Origin: JAEELC01 sp963605425
Lineage (GTDB): Bacteria > Bacillota_I > Bacilli_A > Acholeplasmatales > Anaeroplasmataceae
Assembly: GCA_963605425.1 (NCBI GenBank)
Contig: CAVCUQ010000003.1
Coordinates: 30,956-94,955, forward strand
Direction: 5' to 3'
Length of the DNA stretch: 64,000 nucleotides
The notes under the pieces were generated by a model. It did not search any database. It worked only from the letters and a program-made list of their open reading frames with translations, and was not told where the DNA came from. Below, one piece after another: positions 43,725 through 52,700 of the stretch. Each line of letters starts with the position of its first letter. The stretch's first letter is position 1. Position numbers and translations under genes: made by a program.

Positions 43725-43791
43725 ACACATAGTATATTAGTTTCAATCAATTTATTAAAAGAAGAAAAGTGTTAAATTTAAAACAATATTT

Positions 43792-45207
43792 TTAAAATCT
43801 AAATAGATCTTCTAGAACAATTGAATTTGAAAATGAATAATAATATTCGTTTTTATATATACCATAAGTAGATATTAAAGTATTAATTACTGAATATTTT
43901 TTGCCAATCTTTTCTTTTACAAGATTTGTTCTTCTGTTTATCTTTAAAGCATATTCTTTAGTAACTTTAAATTCATCAGAATAAAATTTAAGTTCACATA
44001 GATTAATAACATTATCTTTTCTTTCAATTACCATATCAATTTGATATCCATCATCTTTATTGAAAAATCCACTTACATTACTTGAAACACCTGAGATACC
44101 TAGAGCAAATTTGATTTGATCTATATGATTAAAACAAACATTTTCAAATGCATATCCACGCCATGTGGAAATTCTTTGACTTGAACACTCTTCTTCCCAG
44201 GAACTAATACTTGATTTATCTAAAACAAATTTTATATAAAATATACAAAATGGATCTACGAGTTTATAGTGAATTTCTCTTTTGGAAAAGCCAAAAGGTA
44301 CATATTTAATAATAAAATTAGAAGCTATTAATGAATTTAAATATTTGCTTAATACACCACCATCACTTATCTTTAACTTATTAGATATTTCTTCTCTTGT
44401 ATATCCAACACTATTGCTAGAAAGAAATTTTATAATAGTTTTAGCTTTTTCACTAAAACTAAATATTGAATCAAATAATCTATCATATTCTAATGTTAAT
44501 AATCCACCATTCTTTAAAAATAAATTATCAATATTTTGAGCAAGCAAATATTTATTATCTATATAATTTAAATAATAGGGTATTCCACCAAATGTCATAT
44601 AAGCTTCAGTAATATCATATAGAGAGTAATGGCACTTTTTTGATTCTAAGAATTCCTTTGTTTCATTTAAATTGAAAGGAATTAACTTTATCTCATAAGT
44701 AACTCTTCCATAAAGACCACCTGTGTTGTTAATTAAATTATTCTCAATCCATGACGTAGCACTACCACACACTATAACAAGCAAATCATCTCTAGAACAG
44801 GCAAAGCCATTCCAAAATCCTTCAAAAGCACTAATGAAATTAGAACCCTTAGTATCTAACCATGGTAGTTCATCAATAAATATTACTTTTTTAGATGTAT
44901 CACTGGTATTCATTAAATGTTTAGTCAAATTAAAAAAAGCATCAAACCAATCGTTTATTTCTCTTTCTAATTTTATACCAAATAAATTAAGTGAGTCTTT
45001 AAAATGTTCCAATTGTGCTTTAGTTTTATTATTATTATTTTCATTTAATGCAAGACCAGTATGTCTAAAATAAAATCTATTTTTAAATACTTCATTAACC
45101 AAAAAAGTTTTACCTATTCTTCTTCTACCATAGACAGCTACCAATTCTGCTTTTTTTGATTCATATAAATTTTCTAATTGTTCAATTTCTCTTTTTCTAC
45201 CTACCAT
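43792..45207 (-). CDS. AAA-type ATPase with DUF234 nuclease-like C-terminus
   Basis: 471 residues. The N-terminal ATPase has Walker A AVYGRRRIGKTFLVNEVF and Walker B KKVIFIDELPWLD. The C-terminal DUF234 part has a PD-(D/E)xK-like set: GYQIDMVIERKDNVINLCEL, with Asp, Glu and Lys in KFYSDEF. A winged helix lies between (YTREEISNKLKISDGGVLSK). I prefer the ATG at 45207 (MVGRKREIEQLENLY), with AGGATGAG upstream. The ATG at 45234 lies inside a repeat. The family is widespread but poorly understood, often linked to mobile elements or defence. Function unknown. Confidence 0.8.
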   Translation of the reverse strand: MVGRKREIEQLENLYESKKAELVAVYGRRRIGKTFLVNEVFKNRFYFRHTGLALNENNNNKTKAQLEHFKDSLNLFGIKLEREINDWFDAFFNLTKHLMNTSDTSKKVIFIDELPWLDTKGSNFISAFEGFWNGFACSRDDLLVIVCGSATSWIENNLINNTGGLYGRVTYEIKLIPFNLNETKEFLESKKCHYSLYDITEAYMTFGGIPYYLNYIDNKYLLAQNIDNLFLKNGGLLTLEYDRLFDSIFSFSEKAKTIIKFLSSNSVGYTREEISNKLKISDGGVLSKYLNSLIASNFIIKYVPFGFSKREIHYKLVDPFCIFYIKFVLDKSSISSWEEECSSQRISTWRGYAFENVCFNHIDQIKFALGISGVSSNVSGFFNKDDGYQIDMVIERKDNVINLCELKFYSDEFKVTKEYALKINRRTNLVKEKIGKKYSVINTLISTYGIYKNEYYYSFSNSIVLEDLFRF

Positions 45208-45218
45208 ATTACTCATCC

Positions 45219-45253
45219 TAGCGGTGAAGCGCATTTTTCAGCGTTCGTCGCTA
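45219..45253 (-). repeat. 35-bp hairpin repeat, copy 1
   Basis: The ends TAGCGGTGAA and TTCGTCGCTA pair as a stem with a U/A-rich loop (13 bp with one bulge in this copy, the most complete one). It lies right before the start of the DUF234 ATPase gene and may sit in its 5' leader. Confidence 0.85.
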
Positions 45254-45302
45254 CCTTTCTTATTTAAATTATATCATATTTAAGTAGAATTTCTAGTGAA
45301 GT

Positions 45303-45337
45303 TAGCGGTGAAACCATTTTTTTCGCGTTCGTCGCTA
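45303..45337 (-). repeat. 35-bp hairpin repeat, copy 2
   Basis: Same 35-bp length and orientation as copy 1, with 10 paired positions (TAGCGGTGAA/TTCGTCGCTA). The loop differs, so the paired ends are kept and the loop drifts. Confidence 0.85.
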
Positions 45338-45415
45338 CTTTTATAAAGATATTATGCTTTAAAATCATATATTTCATACTAAATTTACATATTTATCACT
45401 ATTATAGTCCCATCT

Positions 45416-45450
45416 TAGCGGTGAAACGATATTTTTGCTTTTCATCGCTA
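45416..45450 (-). repeat. 35-bp hairpin repeat, copy 3
   Basis: Same length and orientation, ends TAGCGGTGAAA and TTTCATCGCTA, 11 paired positions. One wobble pair of copies 1 and 2 is a Watson-Crick pair here (TTCGT to TTCAT), a compensatory change. The 274-bp gap that holds the three copies shows no other gene. Confidence 0.85.
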
Positions 45451-45474
45451 CTTTGCTAAGAATTCAAGTCCATA

Positions 45475-45502
45475 TAAAAAGGCAAAGCCATAAAGCCTTG
45501 CC
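45475..45502 (-). terminator. Intrinsic terminator after GGDEF/EAL pair
   Basis: Stem GGCAAGGC/GCTTTGCC with a short loop and UUUUUAUAU. It lies 7 bp after the stop at 45509. Confidence 0.85.
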
Positions 45503-45508
45503 CATATG

Positions 45509-47086
45509 TTATTTATTTGAATTATCTTCTTCTGTGCTTGTATTTTCTTCTTGAGTAACGTGTTCTTGTTTGTCCTCCGAAACTGTCTCTTCTTTAACTT
45601 CATTATTATCTAATGTAGTTTCATCGCTAGTAGTTTCACTATCATCAATTAATTTAGTCCAGCTAGAAGAATAAATATAATCTCTCATATTCTCGCTTGC
45701 AAAAGGTTTTTCAAAATAATAACCTTGAACATATTCAATATTTTGTTTTTGAACATATTCTAATTGTTCCTTAGTTTCAACACCTTCACTGATTAAGACT
45801 TTATTAGTCTTATCACAGAATTCTTCAAGCATTTGAACATAACGCTCTTGCATTTGATTTTCATTAATATCTTTAATAAAATCTCTATCAAGTTTAAGCA
45901 TATCAATAGGTTTATTTTCAATTTGAGTAATTGAATTATAATCTAAACCAAGACCATCAGTTGAGATAAGGAATCCTACATCTCTTAAACGAAGAATGTT
46001 AAGTTTAACTTGATTCATCTTTTCAAACATTGCATATTGTTCAACTTCAAGAACGATCTTTTTAGCGTCTGCGTTATATTTTCTAATAATCTTCTTAAAA
46101 TCTTCAACAAGTGTATCACTCATCATTTGCTTAACTGATAAGTTTAAAGTAAATTTAAATTCTTTTGTAGGGAATTGTTCTTTAATTTCTTGTTGCTTAA
46201 TAACGATCTCTTCAAGAGCCCATTTAGAAACAGAGATTATGTCACCTGATTGTTCCAAAATAGGAATAAACTTAGCTGGAGATATTACACCATGAACAGG
46301 ATGATTCCATCTAAGTAAAGCTTCAAATCCATAAATAGACTTATTCTTTATATCAATAATAGGTTGATAGTATAAAGTAAGTTCCTTCTTTTCCATGGCT
46401 GCCTTAACTTCATTAAAGTATTCCATGTTACTAGATTCTTCAGTCTTTAATTCTTCATAGTAAATAACGAACTTATTACCACCTTGACGATGAGCAATAT
46501 AAGCTGCTAGTTCTAGGTTTTGATATAATTCCTTAAATGAGTTACCACATGTAGGGTAAATTGCAACACCGATAGATGCAGTTAGGGAAATATTTTCTCT
46601 CTTTAATACACCTTGTTCACCACTAATTAAATCAAGTAAACTTTCGCTTGCATATTCTAGATCTTCATAGTTATATTCTTTTTTATCAAAGATTATAAAT
46701 GTATCTTTATCAAATTGAGAAATATTAGCTTCACCTTTATAAGTACGAACTAATCTTTCAGCTATATTTCTTATAACTTGATTACATGCATCTTCTCCAA
46801 CTACATTTAATAATGACTCATAATCATCAATTTTAATGTAGAACAAAGAGAATGTCCCATAATTACCTAAACGAGTTGCATAATTATTGATAGCTTCTCT
46901 CATTCTAGGCTTAGAAAGCATAGTTTCAAGTAATACAGATCTATCTTCTTCAAGAATAAAGGTTTGTCTTTTAACTCCTTTAATAAGTAAAAATATTAAT
47001 ACACCCGATACAATTAGAGCTACAATTGAAAGCACTATAGCACCAGTTGTAGTAATCGTACTCTCTTCTAAAATCATATTAATCAT
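45509..47086 (-). CDS. Membrane GGDEF/EAL protein, both domains degenerate
   Basis: About 525 residues. One N-terminal helix (GAIVLSIVALIVSGVLIFLL), then a GGDEF domain whose signature is only QFDKDTFIIF, so cyclase activity is unlikely. The EAL domain keeps GFEALLRW, LNLSV, LEVEQ, MLKLD, ISEGVET and YVQGYYF, but the usual DDFGTGYSS is STDGLGLDYNS: the second metal-binding Asp is Gly. It may be a receptor rather than a phosphodiesterase. ATG 47086 has AAGGTGG eight bases upstream and overlaps the stop of the gene before it. A Glu/Thr/Asp-rich tail follows the EAL domain. Confidence 0.85.
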   Translation of the reverse strand: MINMILEESTITTTGAIVLSIVALIVSGVLIFLLIKGVKRQTFILEEDRSVLLETMLSKPRMREAINNYATRLGNYGTFSLFYIKIDDYESLLNVVGEDACNQVIRNIAERLVRTYKGEANISQFDKDTFIIFDKKEYNYEDLEYASESLLDLISGEQGVLKRENISLTASIGVAIYPTCGNSFKELYQNLELAAYIAHRQGGNKFVIYYEELKTEESSNMEYFNEVKAAMEKKELTLYYQPIIDIKNKSIYGFEALLRWNHPVHGVISPAKFIPILEQSGDIISVSKWALEEIVIKQQEIKEQFPTKEFKFTLNLSVKQMMSDTLVEDFKKIIRKYNADAKKIVLEVEQYAMFEKMNQVKLNILRLRDVGFLISTDGLGLDYNSITQIENKPIDMLKLDRDFIKDINENQMQERYVQMLEEFCDKTNKVLISEGVETKEQLEYVQKQNIEYVQGYYFEKPFASENMRDYIYSSSWTKLIDDSETTSDETTLDNNEVKEETVSEDKQEHVTQEENTSTEEDNSNK

Positions 47087-49595
47087 CGAAGCTACCACCT
47101 TTCTCTTTTAATCCCTCAATGTGTACACCATTCTTAACTAATTCCATAGCCTTATCAAATGGTACAGCACGAGAAACATAATATCCTTGTAAGAAATCAG
47201 CACCAAAGTCTTGTAATAAACCAACTTGTTCCTTTGTTTCAACACCTTCAACAATAGTTTCAAGTCCAAGTTCACTAGCCATTGTTATAATTGTCTTTTC
47301 AATTACACGGCTTGAATCATCACTTACTAAATTATCAATAAATCCTTTATCTGTCTTAATACAGTTAATAGGTAATTGTTTTAAATAAAGCATTGAAGAA
47401 TAACCTGTACCAAAGTCATCTAAGTGAATACTGATACCAGCATTCTTTAAAATGTTTAACTTTTGAATCATTTCTGAGAAATTCTTCATAATGTATGTTT
47501 CGGTAATTTCCACACAAATAGAACCGGGTTTTAATTCGTTCTTCTTAACTTCAGCTAGTAATTCATCAATAAAACCAGCTTGCATAAGTTGGGCAGGAGA
47601 TACGTTAATAGATAAATGAACACCATATGGCTCAAACTGTTTTGCAGCCTTACATACTTGTTCATTAATAATTCTACCAATTTGAACAATATCACCATTA
47701 CGTTCAGCTATTTCAATATAAACTTGAGGAGAAACATTTGCATATTTGTCACTCTTCCATCTGATAAGAGATTCAAATCCCTCAATTCTATTTCTCTTAA
47801 TATTATATTGAGGTTGATAGAACATTACAAACTCATCATTTTCAAGAGCGTAATGCATATCTTTTTCCATAACTTCTCTATAAGCTAGGTAAGTAGATAA
47901 GTTTAAATCATACTTAACATAGAATACAGATACTTGTTCTAAGGCTCTATTTAAAGCAGCTGTTGCTTTATTTAAAGCATCATCAATATTAAAGTCTTTA
48001 TTCATTACATCTTTTAATTCATAAGAACCAATTCTTACATGAACATTAGATGTTGATTGATTAGTTATTTCAATAGGTTTAGTAAATGATCTTGTAATCT
48101 TTTCTAAGATATCATCATTTGTGCTATAATTACCCTTAAGTAAGATTAAGAACGTATCATTGTTATCTTGGAATAAATCATAATCCTTTAAACAACCTTT
48201 AATAATTTCTAAAGAATTTTTAATAATCTCGTCTCCAGCTTTAAATCCAAATTGTCTATTAACATCTTGGAATTCCATAATTCTAACAAATGCTAGAGTA
48301 ACTTGCTCACCAATAAGTTTCTTCTTATTTTCTTCAAACTTTTGAAGGAAAGCATTACGGTTTGGTAAATGTGTAATAGCATTTTGTTCAATTAAGTTCT
48401 TAACTTGAAGTTGTCTCTTATATTCACTAGTTACAACATTACCTATAATCATGTAACCAGAACTTTGAGGAACAGAAATGAATTCTGCATAACCTTGAAC
48501 ATTAGGCTCTAGATCATATTCACACACAAAACGGCTTTCATGCTTAATAGCATCTGCAAAACTCTTTCCATCAACAGGTCTAAACACAGAAAAGTCTGCT
48601 ACCTCAACACCAAAGGCATCTCTACCTCTACCATAATATTTAACTTTACCTTTTTTATTAATCTTAATAATTGCTATACCTTTTTTAGCAGCTGTTCTTC
48701 TATTCATTGTAAATATTCTATTACTTCTAAAAATAGTAAGAGACATGTCGGTAATGATTAGAATAAAGGTAATAATAATTATTAATCTATAGAATAAAGT
48801 TAAATTATTAGTTTGACTTATTTGAGCATTAAAATGTTCTTGATTAAATAATACAAACATATATAGATTATGTAATGTCGTTTGTTCAGTAGTTGTATCA
48901 TAAGTATACACTTTAGTAGCTGTTTTATTGTTATTAGATGTAAGCGTACCTAAACGAGATACAGATGAATAATAACTATGACTCTTATAATCACATAATG
49001 TAGAATATGTTTCCTCAGAATTTACCATTACTGATTTAATTTTTTCTTTTTCTGTTTCAGTAGTAGATAGTGATTCATTTAAAATTTCAAATGGTTTACT
49101 ATAACCTAAACCACTAGAGCCATAAACAGCACCAGTTTCATCAATAATTGCAAAACCTAATGCATATTCATTTTGAGCGACATCACTAATCATTTCTGTA
49201 CAAGGAACTTTAAAATAAGTAGAGATTGTAGCACCTGGGTTTACTACTTCTTCAGTAATAATATAAACATAGTAAACTGTATCACTACCATCACCTTCGA
49301 TAGCCTTTTCAGATCCAAAGAAATAATCAAATTCATTATGTTCAAAATTAGAGTCTCTTAAAGTTACAGTAGTGTAAAGAGTACTATCATTTAGATAATC
49401 TCTTTTCTTTTTACTAACTAAATTATGAAAATAAGTAGCTTGCTTATTACATTCGCCAGATACATTAGAGTAAATAGAATTTCTCAAGGTATCATTTACA
49501 ATCGATGTATACACAAAAGATGCAAATATCATAAAGACGAACATGATAAATAGTGCGATTAAATATGGTAAGAATTCCTTAAGTCTAAGTTTCAT
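47079..49595 (-). CDS. Membrane c-di-GMP phosphodiesterase (sensor-GGDEF-EAL)
   Basis: 838 residues. Two membrane helices (YLIALFIMFVFMIFASFVYT and YRLIIIITFILIITDMSLTI) flank an outside sensor of about 240 residues. A PAS-like linker and a degenerate GGDEF (DNNDTFLIL in place of GGDEF) follow. The EAL domain looks active: FESLIRW, LSINVSPAQ, CVEITET, HLDDFGTGYSS, CIKTDKGF, VEGVET, FLQGYYV. It should hydrolyse c-di-GMP. Its own mRNA leader holds a c-di-GMP-I riboswitch, so the product of the pathway regulates its removal enzyme. Confidence 0.9.
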   Translation of the reverse strand: MKLRLKEFLPYLIALFIMFVFMIFASFVYTSIVNDTLRNSIYSNVSGECNKQATYFHNLVSKKKRDYLNDSTLYTTVTLRDSNFEHNEFDYFFGSEKAIEGDGSDTVYYVYIITEEVVNPGATISTYFKVPCTEMISDVAQNEYALGFAIIDETGAVYGSSGLGYSKPFEILNESLSTTETEKEKIKSVMVNSEETYSTLCDYKSHSYYSSVSRLGTLTSNNNKTATKVYTYDTTTEQTTLHNLYMFVLFNQEHFNAQISQTNNLTLFYRLIIIITFILIITDMSLTIFRSNRIFTMNRRTAAKKGIAIIKINKKGKVKYYGRGRDAFGVEVADFSVFRPVDGKSFADAIKHESRFVCEYDLEPNVQGYAEFISVPQSSGYMIIGNVVTSEYKRQLQVKNLIEQNAITHLPNRNAFLQKFEENKKKLIGEQVTLAFVRIMEFQDVNRQFGFKAGDEIIKNSLEIIKGCLKDYDLFQDNNDTFLILLKGNYSTNDDILEKITRSFTKPIEITNQSTSNVHVRIGSYELKDVMNKDFNIDDALNKATAALNRALEQVSVFYVKYDLNLSTYLAYREVMEKDMHYALENDEFVMFYQPQYNIKRNRIEGFESLIRWKSDKYANVSPQVYIEIAERNGDIVQIGRIINEQVCKAAKQFEPYGVHLSINVSPAQLMQAGFIDELLAEVKKNELKPGSICVEITETYIMKNFSEMIQKLNILKNAGISIHLDDFGTGYSSMLYLKQLPINCIKTDKGFIDNLVSDDSSRVIEKTIITMASELGLETIVEGVETKEQVGLLQDFGADFLQGYYVSRAVPFDKAMELVKNGVHIEGLKEKGGSFDD

Positions 49596-49610
49596 TCTAC
49601 TCTCTCCTTT

Positions 49611-49722
49611 CTGGCTATATAAACAATAATAGCCAGTTACAATATTAGGTGTAACTGGCTACCATTTCAATATCTTTAGGCCCTATAGCTTTGCGTCATA
49701 CAATTTCTCATACTTTGCCATT
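49611..49722 (-). promoter_or_regulatory. c-di-GMP-I riboswitch B with three-way switching hairpins
   Basis: Aptamer at about 49651-49722: GGCAAA, P2 GTATGA[GAAA]TTGTAT, GACGCAAAGC, UAUAGGGCC and 3' AGCCAGTTAC. That 3' strand also pairs with 49631-49641 (TGTAACTGGCT) in a perfect 11-bp hairpin, which is followed by a weak U-rich tract. The same 49629-49636 strand can pair with 49611-49618 (CTGGCTAT/ATAGCCAG), ending one base from the Shine-Dalgarno at 49604-49609. The folds exclude each other. I infer ligand-dependent release of the phosphodiesterase message. Confidence 0.92.
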
Positions 49723-49725
49723 TTT

Positions 49726-49754
49726 ATTTTATCAAAATAATGTATTATTGTCAA
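49726..49754 (-). promoter_or_regulatory. Promoter of riboswitch B
   Basis: TTGACA (49749-49754), 17 bp, TAAAAT (49726-49731), directly after the stop of the giant gene. Same layout as the promoter of riboswitch C. Confidence 0.85.
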
Positions 49755-49763
49755 TTTTAGACT

Positions 49764-52700
49764 CTAATCTTCTTTTCCTAAATAAGTAGCCTTATAAGTA
49801 AAGATACTTCCTTGCTTAACAGCCCATATTTGAGACTTGTTTGTATCTTTCTTTACATAGAAGTTAAGTTTAATAGTTCTAGTAATGATTGATGTATAAG
49901 GTAAGAATGTACCTTCTTCCGTTTTTCCAGGATCTTTAGAAGTATCAATTTGGTTTGCATCAGATGTAGTTGCATAGACACTATATCCATTTTCTAAATC
50001 CAAATAGAAACTGAAATAACCTTTAGGAAGAATAGATAAATTATACCTTAACGTATATTTATACTTATACGTTGTACTATCAGTCTTATCAGTATTATAA
50101 GTTAAAGTCTTATCATATTCTGTCTTTTGAGTAAAATGACCTGATATTTGTTTAGAACCAGTCTTTGTTCCATTTGTTGAATAGATGTTTTCAGCAATAG
50201 TCATATAAATATTATCACCTAAATCAACTTCAGAATAAAGAGTAGTTTCAAAGTAAATATTATTTGTAGTATCAATAATAGATACATGATAATATCTAAC
50301 ATTTCCAGCTATACTAGTTCTACCTGCTAAAGCAGCTTCAGATAATACCATATATGATACATACCAGAAGTGTTCAGCAAGAGGAGATCCTATATAGTCC
50401 ATATATAGAGATACATTATCTTTAGCTTTACCAGCCATATCAGATACAGTATAAGTTATACCATTATAAGTAAAGCTTGCTTTAGTAGAATCGGTAGCTT
50501 CTTTTGTTGTAGTAGACATAGTAGCTATCTTCTTTGTACTATCAGTAGGATCACTTGTAGTTTCATAGACATTAGTCCAATTATAGTCTTTATCAAGTTC
50601 AACAAAGAATACTTGTGTCTTAGTTTCACCATTATTACTATATGTAAATGGAACATATAGATATACAGTATTGCTTTCTGTATGGTCACCTAAGATATTA
50701 GCGTCACTATATTTATCTCCTGTTAAAGTAGAATTACCATATTCTTGTAACTTTCTCTTTGTAGTATATTGATACATTTGAGCATATTCATCTACTCCAA
50801 AGATAGGAGAGTAGTAAGAAAGTTCAGCTTCATTTACTGTACCTATAGTGTAGTAATCAGAAATGTTAGAATCAGTTGTACTAGTTCCGCCTGCAAGGCT
50901 TCCATATTTAATATTAACATTAGCGTCATCAGAGTTATTATCAATATTAATGTATTTAGTAGTAGAAGCTGAAAGAGCGCTATAAGTCGTTTCGTTACCA
51001 TCTGTATTAGCTACACTTTCTGTACTTACATAAATACTAGATGTTTTAGTAGTTTCACTTGTTTTTCTAGTATCAGCTTGAATAACAGTTAAAGTATCAC
51101 CTATTACCTTTGTTGAATCAAGGAAAGTAATACGTTTTAATAATGCATCTGTTGATTCCCTCTTGATTATAAATAATGTAGGGAAAGTATAAGTTCTTGT
51201 AATAGTTACATCATCACTATACTTAACACTTCTTGTATATTGATAATTGAAATAATATACACCAGTATCTAGTGTTGAACCTACAACCACAGTCATACCA
51301 CCAGAAGGAAGAGATATAGAACATCCACTAGATGATGTGACATTACTGAATGTAGCATCATCCAAATAGAAATTATTTAATACATACTTAATTCTGTATT
51401 CATATTCATTTCCTCTTTCAAAGGCTACAGATGCAAAATTAGTTTTATCTTTATCATAAGTTAAACTAGTAGTATTGTTTGTAGTATTATATGTTACATT
51501 TTGAGATTCAAATTCATTAGTATATAAATCTGTAACATTATTACCATCTTGATAGATATTTGCATAAGATGAATCAAAGTAATCCATTTCATTTAAATAA
51601 TGAACATATGTAGTTGTGCTAGTTTTATCTTCACTTGTAACTGTAATAGTTACCACATATTGGTATCTTTCATTACCAAGTACATCATTATTATAAGATA
51701 CTGAAACACTATATGTAGCGTTATCTGCTAATGTGTAACTAGTTAGATATGAAAGATTAGAAAGCTCACTATAAGTAAATATTCTACCTACTTTTATACT
51801 ACTTTCACCTTTATATTCAGATGTAGTACTTGAATTAAATTTAACGCTTGATCCTTCAAACTCAGCTTCAAATGTAGAACTTGAGGCTTTAGTTTTAGTA
51901 ATGGTTACACTAGCTCCACTTCCGTATACTGACACCTTAAACGTAATGTTTCCACCAGTGTGGCTAGACTTAATATATAACTTTATAGTTGCAGTATTAT
52001 TTGAAACTATACCATTATTATAATAAGTTTCATCTAAATAGAATTGTTTATCTAAAGATGATAACTTAACATCATTAACAGTTAAATAACTAGTTAAATC
52101 AAAGTTATCAGGGGCACCTGTAGTAGTTACAGTTAATGTCACTAATTCTCCGGTAGCTGCAATACTACTCTTATCACTAGTAATAGAATTAACGGTTATA
52201 GTTTGAGCCACAAGTACTATATCATAATTAGTTGAAACACTTGTATCTTCAGCAGTAACTAAGATAGCATCTTCTACAACCCATTGTTTTAAATCATTAT
52301 ATGAACCTTTAGTAAAGTCTATTGTTGTAGTTGAGCATTTAGCGCTAGTAGCGTGTGTTTCGCTTAAGCTAGCATCACTAATTATTTTAAAGTAATCAAT
52401 ATAACTTTGAGGAACATAGTAGTATATCTTACCCTTAGTACTATCGATAGTTGATTCAGTTGCATAAATAGTATAAGTACCTGAAGTGATATCTGCAGTT
52501 AGTAATTCAGTTGAAATACTTAACTTTAATTGTTTCATTTCTTTTCTAAACTTATAGTTTACACTAGTTGTATTAGTAACATCATAAGTTTCAGTAGTAC
52601 TTGTTTGTCCATCTCTCCAATAACTAGATGTATTAGATTCATCTATTGTAAGTCCGTTATCACTTGTCTTGTAGTTAGCATCCATACTAGTTAAATCAAA

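Noticed and set aside
45219..45450. CRISPR array
   Set aside because: Only three repeats, spaced 49 and 78 bp apart and imperfect in the middle, each itself a hairpin. No cas gene is near.
45509..49595. Diguanylate cyclase activity in either GGDEF domain
   Set aside because: The GGDEF signatures are DKDTF and DNNDTF. Neither keeps the Gly-Gly-Asp/Glu-Glu catalytic set.
49764..49830. LPxTG cell-wall anchor on the giant protein
   Set aside because: The C-terminus ends YKATYLGKED. There is no LPxTG-like motif, hydrophobic helix or basic tail.
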